Positions 38,553 to 51,670 of a stretch of DNA of 64,000 nt are shown piece after piece. The DNA comes from Pyrocephalus nanus. Taxonomy: Eukaryota; Chordata; Aves; Passeriformes; Tyrannidae. Position 1 is the stretch's first letter. Every line of letters starts with the position of its first letter. A model generated the notes under the pieces. The model saw only the letters and a program-made list of their open reading frames with translations. It was not told the origin of the DNA and did no database searches. The stretch is from positions 77,321,724-77,385,723 of the forward strand of contig CM076259.1 of NCBI GenBank assembly GCA_038380795.1, written 5' to 3'. The position numbers and the translations under genes were made by a program.

Positions 38553-41500
38553 GCTAAATGTTCATTCTTTCCTAAAGAGAAAAGTAAAAGTGATAGCTGA
38601 AATGCCTGTTCTCACTATCAAAATTGCCTGTGTCTGAAAGCTGCTCTGAAGGATCCTTTTGAGGTGATTTGAACAGGCAGTCTCTGCTGGCACGTACATA
38701 TAGGGAAATGCTTTCTTAAAGCTGCTAAAAACAATTTTGGAAAATCTCCACATTTTCAAGCTGAGGACAGCTGACATCTGACATCTTCCAGTGAAATTAG
38801 TTTTCTGAAATGGCCTCCAAGGGGGGAGAGAAAAAAAAAGGAAATTCAATCTTGTTTCAAACCTGCACACCTTAGAGTTGTGCAAGGAGGAGGAAGGGAG
38901 ACCCAAAAGCATCTTCCCAGATGAAGCTGTCAGAGTTTGGACACTGTCGTATGAGGGCTGGTGGGAGCTGGCTGACCCCCCTGAGGAAGAGTTTGGCCCT
39001 GGCCTGAGCAGAGAAGATCAAGTGATAAAGGGGAGGAAACACTTAAGGAATTGTGGAGTCCCAGATGGCTGGTGTGGGCCATCACCACAGCAGAGCCAGT
39101 GCCCCTGTGGAGGCTGCTGGCCACCTCTGCTGATGACAAAGCAATTGTGGAGCAGAGCCCTGCGAGCAGGGCCTCCTCCCTGGGACTGCCTGTTTGCTGA
39201 ACTGCAGCCAAGGGGCACTTGTCCCTTCTGGTGGAAAAAGGCTGGTAACCAGCCCTCTGCACCTCCATCCGCAGCAGTGCTTGGTCTCTTTAGCAGGACA
39301 CACACTAGCATTCTTCCTTGGCTGCCAAGTGGAGTTTCGTTTGTAACCTGTTAAATGAAGGCTATGGTCAGGGAGGCTCTGGTACCCGCATCCCATGCCA
39401 CATGCTCTCTTTGCAAAGCGTGCCCACTTGTCCTTGCTTTCTTCCTCTTCGTCAGTGAAGAAATACATTCGCTTTTCAAGGGAGAGAGTGAGTTCAAGCT
39501 CCTCTAAGGCCTCATTCAAAACCTGTGCTCACCACCTGTCATGCAGGCAATAATTATTAGAAACTAGAAGCAGCAAAGCATGGCCCCCCTGCCTGACCTC
39601 CCTCAAATGCAGTAATCAAGGGTGGCCTTGTGAGGGTGGCAGTAGCTGAGCTCTTTACTTCATTGTGCTCTTTTTCTCTGCAGATTTTTGAGCCAAAAGC
39701 AGTTTTTATTGAGGGCCTCACAGACTCTGTCACTTTCCACTTTAGACAGGTGACAAGTTTTAGTGACAGCTTGCTCTCTCTTCACCCAACAGCTTTGAAT
39801 GAGCTGTTCCAGCCCAGGGGATGCTCGTTTAATGTTTGCTCTGAGCACCGGTGCTAATTGAGATTCTCGGCACTGAGGCAGTGTTGATGGGATGCAAGGT
39901 CGTGGGGTGTATCTATTCCCTGATTGAGTGTGGCTTTTGGAAGCAACTTTTCTTTTGCCAGTGCTTGACGTGAATTTGAAATTCACTTCCAGAGCCTGTT
40001 CTGCAGGCGTTTGAGATTCACTGTTTTGCAAACTTTCCTGCTGGTTGCACCAAATGTGCTGTATGCCTTTGCAGGCCGCCCTCCTCTCCACAAGCCTCTC
40101 CTATGGCCGTGGGATGGGTAGTATCAAGCATCTCTCACCTCTACCTACCCTAGATGTTCATTAAAACATTTCAAGTGACTGACATGTCTTCAAGGCTGGC
40201 TGTTGGACTGTTTGCCCAGCCGTAAACATAGGAAATAGTACTGCTAGTACCAAATGGAGGCTACACTCAAGTGCTTTCATGAAATGCCGTCCTATTTTCA
40301 CCACAGAAACCTGGGGTAAGTTTATCTTCCTACAACTCCCCGCTCTGCTCAGAGGCAGGCACTGTGCCCTGCTGTGGCCCTCTTCAGTCCTAACAGCTCC
40401 TCTGAGATTTGGTCAGCAAAAACTATCTGGCAGAAGAGCTTGCTGGTACTGTCAAACTGATCATTCCTACTTGCTTAGTAAAGGTGCTCAAGGCACCAAA
40501 ATGGCAAGAGTGGGCAAAAGATATTTCTGATTATCAACTGAAACAGGCAGGAGACAAAGAACAAAGGAAAAATGATTAGTTTTAATGCAACAAGAGGTAA
40601 GGAATTGGATATGCTCTCCTTCCAAACTGGCAACAGTGATTAATAGAGTTGTTAATGATCTGGAACAGCAGTGCAGGGGTAGAACTGTTTGGTAGCAAGG
40701 GGAAAAGACAAAGTGCATCAAATGTTCTGCCTTGGATGGCATGGTCCGGTGGAGTCAGTCAAATGTTCATTATATGCTGATGCCAGGAATGTCTGCCCCA
40801 TTCTGGTGACCTCCTTCGCCCAGTGACACTGACAGCACGGGTATGGAATGAACGTGATGAACAGAACCTGAAGGAGGGTGAAGGTCCTTCCAAAAGCACC
40901 ATCTATGCTGGATCTGGATCCTTCAAGAAAAAGCAAGAGTTGGTAAGGCTGAGAACCCTGGCTCATTCTGGAAATATTGTTGATGCTTTTCATTTAATCC
41001 TACCATTATTAATGATTAAAATACTCTGCCAGCTGGTGGGGATCTGGCAACCTGCATGTCTGAGTCAGATCTCCATGCAGCACCCGCTCCAAGCTGGCTC
41101 CATCACTGAAACCATCTCCTTGTTGGAAACCTCCACGGAAGAGCCAGCCAGAGGAGAGACAGCAGGTCCTTCGACTAAAAGAGCTATTTCTTGCAAGCAG
41201 GCCGGCAGTGCTGGCTGTGTGCACTATGCCCGTCCTCACCCAGCCCTCGCAGCCCAGCAGCAGCCTCAGCAATGCTCAGGTGGGGGCCCACAGGCAGTGG
41301 CAGCTGAGACAGAGGGCAAAGGTTTCCTGGGGCCCTGACACAAATGCCTCACCACTGTGGAAGTCCTGTGTAATGGTGCATTGATGCTTGTGCCCCAGCA
41401 GCTGCATCACTGACTGCTTGTCTCTCCTGGCATTGTTTGCCTGGCTTCAGAGTCAGAGGAGAATGGGACAACAAAGCACACGCCTGTGCAAAGAAAGGCA

Positions 41501-44500
41501 CAGAAAAACAATGTCAAACACTTAAATTACAGAGATTTTCAGAGTCTGTGGGTCTGGCTTGCTCAACAAAAGGCATATTTTACACTATAAGAAAAACTAC
41601 TACATAACATTAACTACATAAGGGGGTAAGGGAGGAGCAATGTTCAGCATGACGAAAATCAGGTTTCTTTGGAATGCATATCCTGCATCTTGTCCCACTA
41701 AAGCTGATGGGAAATTGGTGGCCATCTCCTGTGTGTAGCAACAAGTCTTAAAGCAAAAAAAAAGTATAATAATGTATTCTTAAAACTTATCTAAAAGTAT
41801 TCAAGTATTTGCACGCATGAAACTTCAGATTTCATTGCCAGCCCATTCTGTACACTGATCTCTGACAAGAGCAACAAAATGCATCTAATCTTGAAACACA
41901 GCTTCTTGGTAAAGAGATGTTGTGCAAGGCTGGGACTTATTCTAATGTATGCCATATGCAAAAGGCAACGCTGACCTTGCGTGTCAAAAGGGGCTCTTTG
42001 AGCCTCGCATTATACTGCTGTGCTTACAGGCAAATAAAGATAATTTCTCTGGATTGTTACTATTTGCTTTACCAGCTGTCTCTCAAAGCGCTGAAGCAGA
42101 TAATCTGAATGGCCTGGCAGCAGTTCTGTTGCAAAATCGTTGCTATCCAGTTAGCTGCCATTAACAACAAGCAAAGATCAGCCCTGCTGGAGGAAGGTGA
42201 GCTGAACATCATCTCAAATATCCCCACAGATGGTTGTCTGTGTTTGCACAAGGGAGAAGGCCTTTATGGTGCGTATGGGGACCAGTGTAAGGAGCACCTG
42301 TTTCTTCAGGGAAGGGGTTTTCAGCACCTGGCCTATTCCCAGTGGTCCAGCTAGTTCCAAATGGTGGGCAAATACAGGCAGGCACAGCTCTCTGCAGGCT
42401 GCATGGTGAATTCCTGGTATCAGGGCTACTACCCTAAGCAATACTGCAGGAGGACTCTGCCTAGGACAGCAGCTGATGCCAGATGTCTGCTCAGGGCAAA
42501 AGCACCCCAGAGAAGTCCTTCAGCCCAAACAGTAAATCAGAGGCTGATGCTGCCTCATGTTTTACTCCGAGGCTACCTGAGTCCTTCAGTGTGTTTGGGC
42601 AACAGAGGATGAGCAGGCAGTCAAGAAAGGCACCCTGACCCACTTCAATACATCACTGAAATAACCCGTGAACTTACTGCCTGTGAGCTGCGCTTTCCCC
42701 TGCAGCGCACAGCGGCATTTGGTGAGGCGTGGGGAGAGGACCGGCAGTACCCAGCACCATATGGCCTCATACCAGACAGAATTAAGAGGGTGGAGTGGTG
42801 GTGCCTTCATGAAGCAGCAGATTTTTTTAACTTGAGTTCCCGCCACTCTCCACTCAATGCTGTGTGAGATGGTGCATTAAAAATAGCACTGTGTACAGAA
42901 ACAGGCAAAACAGCAGGGTTAGCTGCACTCATTGCTTTTGCTCCTGTGAGAACAGAAGTGTCGTATTCAATGTATTCGTAGAAAAGGTGGGTTTAGCACA
43001 AACACCCAGGCCTCCTCCCTTTGGACCTATTCTGTCTCCTTCCATTCCCATCCCCAAGATACTTTAAAAAGATGCTTAAGAAGTAATTTTTCAAGAAGAG
43101 AAAATTGTTACTGAATGGAAAAAAACATACCACTGCTTCTGCTATTCAAGCACAACAGGGTGACCTAACTACTGTTCCAGCAACTTGTGAAGTTAAAGCA
43201 AACGCTATTTCCTTCTACCTCTAACTCCAGCTTCATGTCTTAGAGTTAACATTGGCAAAATGAGCGGCTTTTCAGAAGAGAAATTTGTACCACTGGAAAA
43301 ATGTGCCTGGCAGTTTCCCCCAAATCCTCATCATTTTTAATACAGTGTTCATGTTTGTTTTCACTTTCGCCTTTGTTAAACGTTTCAGGCAACTCAAATT
43401 AAGCCCTTGCCATCAAATGAACCTTTTAGCAGTAATGACATAAATTACATTGTTCTCCTGGGCTTGCAGCACCCAGCTATTAAATCTAACCATGGGAGTT
43501 TGGGAAATCTTTTCATGCATGAAGCAGCTGTTTTCTTTCTCCCCTGCTGCCACCCTCCACCCCCTTCTTTTGCCTTGCATGAGCACGATGTGCACTCTGA
43601 GGGACATACTGTACTCAAACCCCTTTGCTAAAGGCACTCTGCACGGAGCCACAGGTCTCCCTGAAATACTCAGTGCCCATGTGGGGTGCAGACCAGCCCA
43701 CATGTGTTGGTCCCAGCCTGTCATAATCCCCCAGAAGTACAACCTTGGGTGCCCAGAGTGGTTTCGTGGCACAGACCTGGCTGAAGTGCCATGTTAGGCA
43801 ACAATCTCCATCACCCAGGGGCAAATCCTGGCTCCTACTGTTGGGACACCCCATCTCAGTGCTGCATGGTTCTGGGACTGATCACACCAGTGCTTGGAAC
43901 ATGCTGCCAAGAGTCCATGCTCAGTTAAGCAATCCTGAGTATTTCTTTGTTTTCCTCAGGGCCTGCTGGAAGCATTTTGACTTGTGTTTTCTCAGCATAA
44001 TTCTCTGCCCAGGTTGGACTACCCTGGGAAAGCCATCAGCTTGCAGAAGATGTATCTGTGCATATCCTGCTTTAAAGGGCACTTTTTTTCATTCTTAAAT
44101 TGCCCTGCCATCAGTGGCAATTTTCACGCTGTGCACAGTTATTCAATGACAATACTCTAATGCAGGCTAAAAGATTGTTAATTTGCAATCAGTGCTGTTT
44201 AATGTACACATGCAAAGGGTAACATGCCAGTCATGTACTTCCCCTCTGGATGGTTGTCTCCCAGGGGGATGCATGGCACATGGCCCTGCTTGGCACCCAG
44301 TGCAGCAGCATGAGCTGGCTGGTGCACTGGCCACTCCTGGTTATCCTTGTCCCCATGTGGCCTCAGGACTACCTGCCAGATGGATCAATGTGCCTGGAGA
44401 GAGCGACCTTCTCCCCACTGCCATCTTTCCCTGGTGCTGCTGCTGCATAGCTGCCAGGTGGTCAAGAATTGAATGGGAAGCCTTCTGTTCCCAGACAGCA

Positions 44501-45454
44501 TTACCTAGAGGGCATCAGCTGCAAACTCAGTGAAAAAACTGAGGAGCCCTGTGAATGATTTGGGCCTCTTTGAAATGAAAAACTTGAGACCAGGACCCAA
44601 ACCTATTTTCCTTCAGTAGGTTCTGGCATGAGCAGAGAGTTGGTTTTTTTTTTTTTGTGCAACAACAACCAAAATAAAAAAAACAGCACTTAAATGGGAT
44701 TTGTTAGTAGACAAACAAGGTTAAACAGGTTAGGCTGTGGAAATAAAAGTCTCTGTGTTCATATCTTAGAGTAAATAAATGCCTGAATGTTCCTGTGAGA
44801 CGTATTTGCTGCTGCTGCAGTGCAGAAAGACAGGCACTGCAACCCTCTGCCTCAACAAGCAAAACATACCTGTTCTGGGCAGGAAGGGAAACGTTTTCCT
44901 CTCCGATTTTCAAAAAGTTAGTTTAGAAATGGAGATCAGAGCTGGCAGTAATGGCAAAGAGAATGTTCCTCCCTTGCTGTTTAGCTGGACAAAAGGAGCA
45001 GCAGCACTAAGCCATTCTGCCCTGACTAAGAGAGGAAGGGATGGAGTCACACATTGATATAGATACCCTTCCCAGACCAACACATGCTCTCTCTCCAAAA
45101 ACTGAACTGCACAACTAATAAAAAGGAAATAGTGAATATTTCCCAGCCACTGTGTCTACCACCCAACTGTTTTGCTGACCTGCCCAGCCGTGGCACAACA
45201 CATGGGGCATGAGAGGAGCTGTCACTGGTCTCCCTCCAGCTCTAGCACAAGAGACATGAGATGGGGAGTGGAGTAGATTCTCAAGCTGGATAGATGGAGA
45301 AAGCATGTGATGGGGGGATGACCATTAGTTTTGGCTGGGTTTGTGACTGACCTTGCAGAAAAGCCTTTACTTGTTTACTGAGTTTACAGGCATAGTGATT
45401 TAGGAAACCTTTGAAGATGATGAAGGTTTTATCAGTCATCAAAGGTGAGATTCA

Positions 45455-45620
45455 GTTGTTGGACTCCTAAATTTATTCCTCTCACCTTCCAGTGGATACC
45501 TAAATCCGATTATCTGAGTCAGTCTTCAGGCTCCATTAACTGCAGTGGGATATATGTACCTGGTTCATCCTTAGTCACCTATATTTAGATTTGTATATTT
45601 AGGTGACCACTTTTGAGAGG
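45455..45620. repeat. Possible degenerate sauropsid interspersed repeat
   Basis: The stretch has recurrent partly inverted motifs of the type ctcctaaat, gatacctaaat, cattaactgcagtggga and atttaggtgacc. These recall the ttaggtgcctaaat / cattgacttcaatggga phrases of repeats widespread in turtles and crocodilians. Too diverged to name a family. Confidence 0.35.
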
Positions 45621-48594
45621 GAATCCCACCCCAGATGTTCATTATTTCCCCTTGATGTGCAGCCACACAGGCAGCCTTATAAAGGATTGTGTGAGTGCTC
45701 CCGCTCCACTTCAGTGCAACATCCCCAGGGATTTTAGCATAACGAAGGGACGCCACAACAGCATGAAGAGTATTTACACTTCTGGTGGTAGGGTCCAATC
45801 CCAGCAAGTGGGGACTACAGTCAGCTGCTGGGGGGTATGATGACTACTCAAACAGCTCAGTCTACATCTGCAAAAGCCTTTTGGCCTGAAGGCTTGTTTT
45901 GACATCATCACATCAATTGGATTTGCTACTGCTCTCCTTGGATCACTTCTTTCCTGCCAGGTTGTGTCTGGCCAACCCAAGAGGTGTAACTGTCCATATG
46001 ATCCCAACAGGAGTCAGTGGCACTTCTCAACATTTCCAGACACAGCCAGGGGGCCAGGTGGCAGGGCAGATGAGCTGAAATGCTCTCTTGTACATCTACA
46101 CCTGCCTTGATAACCTTAAAAGATATAAGTAGCAGGCACCTACAGAGGTGGATAATACACAAAGGTTTGTTCACAAGACCAAGTAAGCAATCTACAAGTT
46201 CAGCAAGTAACTGCTGAAGAAGTAAACTCCAATAAAAGCTAAATGAAAGTGAATTAATGCAGTTAATGTAGTTTTCAGCTTGATTACTTGCACCAAATAA
46301 TCAGCAAATTCTGTTAAGTTTTTGATAATAATATTGAGAAGGACTCGGGGATCCAGGACAAAGAAAACTCAGCACAGCATGAACATAACATTCATCACAT
46401 TCTTGATGCAATAACAGACGTTTCCAGGAATAGGACTTCTCTTGGCAAAAAGGCTTCACTTCACCCATTCACCCTACCCTACCAATCTGGTGGCATAAAT
46501 GTTGACAAGCCTAAAATAGAAAAGTTTAAAAAAAAAAAAAAATGAGGAGGAGGTTGTGAGGTTGTGTGAGACTCAGGAAAGTCACGTGCTTGATTTTAAT
46601 ACAGAGACAGAGAAAAGTAATTTAAAAGCAGAGATATCAATAGACAAATTGATAAGAAAAGGAAAAGCCTCCTGTTGAAAAAAAAGCTTTCATATAGCCT
46701 GAAGCACAGAGGGTGAAGGACTGGGCTTAATATAGTTACAATATGGATAAAATCAGAAACACAAAACTGCAGTGTTTGCAAACTCATTGGGGAGCCAGTC
46801 ACTGAGTGAGCAGAGAGAAGAAAATATATGGACAGTGGTGGAGCAAGAGCAACGACCATGACATGTAGATAAAAGATAATAGAGTGATAGAAAGATAGAT
46901 AAACATACAGGCAGAAAGAAAAAGTGACCTATCTTGTCACCTGTTAAGGAAATAGAGAAACCAGTGTAAAGAGAAAACATGAGATATTATTGGCTAATTT
47001 TGGAAGAGATGATTGAGGAACTAGGTGCTGTGAAGGGGGCTCAGTGTGCTCTGCCACACACTCCTAGTAGCAGCTTTTAGAAGTGGGCGAATGCTTTGCA
47101 GTGTCATCAGAAATAGGTGCTCTTGAGAATCATATCATTGAAAAAACCTAGAGCCCAGAGTTACTAGGTGGAAAATAGCTCTACTAATAGTTAGCAGCCT
47201 TATAATAGTTAGCAGTATTCTTGGATGCAGCAGCTCATTTGTCATTGAGCCAAGCAAGAGTGATATTACCTCAACCTACTTTGTTATCCATACAGCTGGT
47301 TATAGAAAATCTCTAGAAGATGACCTTGGACCAAGCAGACAGATTTGGGTTAAGTTAACGGAAAGATTACAAATGAAAATTATAAAATTATGGAAAAAGG
47401 GGCTTTGACTTTCTGTGTCATGGCTGTTGTATCTTGCTATGTCTCTTCCTCCTGCTGTGTAACACCTCTCCCATCACATTGATGCAGGGTGGTTGCATCA
47501 TGGCCCTGGACCAGGGAGATGGCCCAGTGAAGAGTGCTCAGCAGAAAGTGAGAGGCTGGTGAGCCTGACTTGGCTGTGGCAGATAGCAGGGGTTGAGGAA
47601 TGGCACATGGCTGCTGGAGAAGGCATCAGCAACACTACTGCTGTCCTTCTGCATTCTGTTCTGGACAACCCACTAAAGGACACGAGAAAATGGTATCCTA
47701 GGCAGGAAGGGCAAGGGCCATGGAAAGACTCCAGGCTCAACAGGGCACATCATAACTGTCTCATAAACACTCTTATGAGTGGAGACCAAGAAAGAAAAAA
47801 TGGAAGGGAAAAGAAAGAAACCACTCATTTGAGATCAGACTGTCTATGATAAATGTGAGAAATAACCCCATCTGGATCTGGTTAGATCTTGCAATGAAGA
47901 AAAAAGAAGTAGCAGAGACCTCTGTAGCTATTGCGTTCTCCTAGGAGTGTTTGACATTGTGAAAATACCATGTACAACTGGGGCAAGAAGAAATGTCCTA
48001 CTCTTTCAGTAAAGAAGGGATCATACAAAAACTGGTTATTGGATTGCTTAACCCATGTGGAAATCAGCAGCTTAACCTTTCAATTAAGGGGCTTTAAAGA
48101 AGCTGCTAATGACAAAATTTTTCTCAAAGATGAACAAAGTGTTGTGTGGGAGCTTGTTTGCTTGGGCTGGAGGCGCTGCAGTTGGCTGCTGGTGGGATAG
48201 GGTGGCCACAGTGACAGTAGCCCCAGCTCTGTGGGAGCCCAGCCTGGGCTTGTCAGCTCCAGTGCCACCCATATGGCTTTGGGACAGGCAGCTGGGAACC
48301 CCTCAGAGTGTTTTGATCTGGACTTGGCATCTCCTTGCAAGCAAACAAATAAAACTTCTTCAGAGCCACTTGATTCCTCCTTTTGATTTACATTCCTAAA
48401 TAAAATTATCTGTGAGATCCTGACATTCAGCTTCCTGTGCAGGTTAAAGGAGTAACAATTTATTTAGGTCTCAAAAAATAAGAGGCTAGCATGGCACTGA
48501 AATTCAATAAGAATAATTATCTAGACTGCAGGGTCAGAGCCAGGATGACTAATGGAAATGTTCAGAGAAATGGAAATTACCCCACTACAGATGG

Positions 48595-48900
48595 AAGCTA
48601 AACTCAGAGTTTAATATATTCCAGCTAAAAAGACCAGATAATCTCCATCCCCAGTGCTAAGGGAACTGGCCCATGAAATTGGCAGTCTGATAGTAAGGAT
48701 TTCTGATCTATCAAATCAGAGACAGATACCATAACACAGGAATCCAGCTAGTGAGAGAAACAGGAAGGAGAGAACGATCCAAGCTGTTTACACACTCATT
48801 AATCCAACCTCATGGGTTTACAACCCTATAAAACAAATTTTGAGTGAACGAATAATTGAAGACATGGCAGGAAATGAGGCTAAAATGTAGCAAAGGTCAG
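48595..48900 (+). mobile_element. Ancient CR1/L3-like ORF2 relic (forward)
   Basis: The stretch includes gaccagataatctccatccc, ctaagggaactggcccatga, and later ataattgaagacatgg. In order and spacing these match the CR1-type reverse-transcriptase sequence encoding (P)D.(I/L)HP..L.ELA.EI, the link through the NYRPV/S region, and the VLE.I.....I.D.. segment. Many stops and indels interrupt it, so it is much older than the other CR1 copies here. I recognised it by similarity to reptile and turtle CR1 consensus sequences from memory. The right edge is uncertain. Confidence 0.6.
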
Positions 48901-49550
48901 GCAGGCAGGCTTTCTGGCTCAGAAGCCATAGACCTGCAAGATAGCTACTGGTTTCTTGTAAATGCAGGAGCAAACTTGCCATCCTTGGACTCCTAAACCT
49001 CGGTAGCAAGGCAGGAGGGTGGTGATAGCACACACCTTGCTTCAGGGAGGCAGCCTGGCATTGCTGGAGACTAGTAACTGAGTGACTGAGGCCACCTTGA
49101 CCACCCTTACTGTGTTGCAGGTACATCACTTTGTGAAAACAAGCAGCGCCCTTACTCCCGCAACTCTGGGCTTGGAAAAAACAGCATCCAAAAAAACCAA
49201 AGCAATTTTATCAGAAAGCCCATGGGTATCTTGAACTAGTGGGTGAATGGACAGGCTTTACTTCAAACTCTGTAAAAATACCCATCTAAAAGGTAATTTC
49301 TCTTTTTGAAGAGCAAAGGTACTTGGACCCTGGACCTGCATTTGTAGCAAGCAGGCAACTGTACAATCTCAAGCTCATGCCCTGCTCTACAATCAGGCAC
49401 CTTTCTTTATTTGTGATGTTCAGTAACTCAGTTTCTAACAGCTTTGTTGATATATCCAGTCTTTGTTTGCCGGCATGAAAAATCTATGGATTTTGTACAC
49501 AAGCCTAACATAAATTTTAGTAACTCTTTCCTTCTTTCCACTCTGAAGAG

Positions 49551-49588
49551 TGATTTTTCTTTTTTTTTTTTTTTCTTTTTTTTTCTAG
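49551..49588 (+). repeat. T-rich tract ending in a splice-acceptor-like CTAG
   Basis: Long T runs broken by single C end in ttttctag (AG at 49587-49588). The tract has the form of a polypyrimidine tract plus acceptor, but no supported exon follows; the solo LTR begins 81 bases later. Confidence 0.6.
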
Positions 49589-49668
49589 AGGCTACTGGCA
49601 GACAGCATTTAAAGAGTCTTACTGTTTTAACATGAAAATTTTGCTTAACTTCTGTAGCTGTGGTGGGT

Positions 49669-50238
49669 TGACCTTGGCTGAAGGCCAGGTGCTCACCAAG
49701 CTGTTTTATCACTCCCTGGCAGGATAGTGGAGAGGGAATAAGATGGAAAATGATTTTACGGTTGAGATAAAGCAATTTTAAAAAGCAAAAGTGAAAGTTT
49801 GGGCATGCACAACCAAGGTAGAAAAAAAAAAAAAAGGTTTATTCTTCACTTCCCATCAGCAAGGATGTTCAGTCACTTCCTGGTAATCAGGGCTTCAGCA
49901 CACATAGCGGTTGCTCCGGAAGGCAAACACTGTAAATATTGCATGACCCCCTTCCTCCTCTTATTCTTAGCTTTTATATCTGAGCTGACATCCTATGGTA
50001 TGGAATACCCTTTTGGTTAATCTGGGTCAGATGGCCTAGTTCTGTCCCTTTCCAGGATCTTGCCCACCCCCGTCCTACTGATGACAATGCCACCATCTCC
50101 AGTTGGCTCAGCCTTGGTAGCAGCAAGTCTGTCTTGGAGCTGCCTGGCAACGGCTCTGACAGACATGGAGGATGCTTCTAGCAACTTCTCACAGAAGCCA
50201 CCCCGTAGCCCCCCTGCTACCAAAACGTGGCCAATACA
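49669..50238 (+). mobile_element. Solo LTR of an avian endogenous retrovirus (about 570 bp)
   Basis: The element starts TGTGGTGGGTTGACC and ends CAATACA, so it has the TG...CA termini of an LTR. It is flanked by gtagc (49664-49668) and gcagc (50239-50243), a 4-of-5 match that could be a decayed target-site duplication. Internal words such as gctgccaggtgctcaccaag-like, catcctatggtatggaatac, tctgggtcag and gatgcttctagcaacttctc are ones I associate with abundant LTR families of neoavian genomes. No gag, pol or env reading frame is present next to it, so it is probably the product of LTR-LTR recombination. It contains an internal A-rich run at 49820-49836. It is noncoding. Confidence 0.8.
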
Positions 50239-51620
50239 GCAGCTTTTTAAGTGCTTTCCCCTGGTTGGTCTCCTGTGAGACCCATGTCACTGGGAGGCCA
50301 CACGGACGTCAGTGCTGGGAGGCGGCAGGCAGGAGTGATGGGGTCAGGGCAGGTGGTGAATACTGACAAACTCCATTCTTCCTGTGAAGTGTCCATTGCT
50401 CAGATCCCCAGATCCCAAATCCCACCAGTGCTTGCCAGAATGCCAGGAGGCATTTTCAGATTTTTTTCTGCCATTGCCCAAGACAGTCCCAGTCTGAACA
50501 GAAGGTTTTCCAAGTCTTATAACTATTCACAAGAAGGTCTTGGCTGAAAATGTTATTTACAGAATGACATAGATGTACAGAGACTATCCGTATGTCACAA
50601 CACTTTTGTGGGCTGATGCTCTCAACTATCCCACATCAAATTGCATGTTAGTGCCAAAATACTTTGGCCCTTGCTCAACAAAATGCAGACCAAAATGAGC
50701 TGTGCAATCTTCTGCTGCTCCTTTAGGCAATTATCTCTGAGCTCCATGACTCTGTCCTAGCTATGCCATAATGCCCTCATGGACAGCAGTACTGTGGCCA
50801 ATGTGTACGTAGAGGATTAAGGATTTAGTCCTGTATTAATTATACCAATAAAGACAAGCTAGAGTAAGATCAAGGAAAAGAAGTAGGAAAAAACTTGAAA
50901 GTATTGTTGCAGTTATTTTACCAAACCCACTTTTTTTGGGACAAAACAACTTAGAACAAAAAAACCCAACCCCACGCAGACATCTCCACCTCCACAAGCA
51001 CACACCATTTGTGTGTGGGCAGGTATGGATAGCCCTTCTCAGAAGGAGGCTCTCGGAGAAATTGCTTTCCTGTATCCCCTCACTTCCTTCCTTTGCTCTA
51101 GATGCAGCATTTCTCAGACTTTCTGCCCCAGTTCTTCAAGGCTTTTTGTGCTTTTGCTACTTTAATTTAACAGCAAAGCCCCTGTTACACCAAAGCTCAA
51201 GGAGCTTGGAGGAGTACGCATGCGCTTTCCAGAACTGCTTACTAAAGCTGTGTGCTGATAGTCAAGGTGTCTGTGTTATAAGAACTGTTCTATTAACTTT
51301 TGACCTGTAAAAATTGTCTCCCAGCTCTGTGCCTGACCAGCTCCAGCATCCCAGAGAGCAGCGAGGGCAATATTTACCTCCCTTGCAGCTGCAAGAGCAG
51401 CTGTGGCTTGAGGCGGGACTTGGGTGAGAGGATGCAGTCACTTCTTCCTTGATGAAGCTTGTGCAGCTACCACAGGGATGACCAGGGTGTCCCACTGGAG
51501 CAAGGAGCAAGCCCCTAGGGAGGCTTCAAGGAACTGAAACCGAGTGAGCGTCATTCTGCTTGGATATTTTATGCCCAGAAGCTTTTGACACATCCAGAAT
51601 ATCCTGTTAGAACATACCAG

Positions 51621-51670
51621 GGGGTGGTGGTGGTGTTTGTTTGGGTTTTATTTGTTTGTTTGTTTCTTTT
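51621..51670. repeat. (GGT)n and (TTTG)n simple repeat
   Basis: Four GGT-type units (ggggtggtggtggtg) are followed by tttgtttg units ending in tttctttt. Low-complexity intergenic sequence. Confidence 0.85.

Larger units (their letters stand above)
38161..48594. other. Intergenic stretch, no supported gene
   Basis: Several overlapping frames are open at 38878-39519 and 40823-41338 (up to 171 codons), but their translations show no known domain, are rich in biased residues, and are open in competing frames on both strands, as expected of GC-rich noncoding DNA. The part around 43380-43500 and 44100-44215 is AT-rich with homeodomain- and SOX-like words and could be conserved noncoding DNA. No RNA gene was recognised. 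Confidence 0.65.

Noticed and set aside
40823..41338. 171-codon open frame on the plus strand
   Set aside because: No domain or familiar motif, biased composition, an opposite-strand frame is open over the same bases, and no promoter or splice context supports it.
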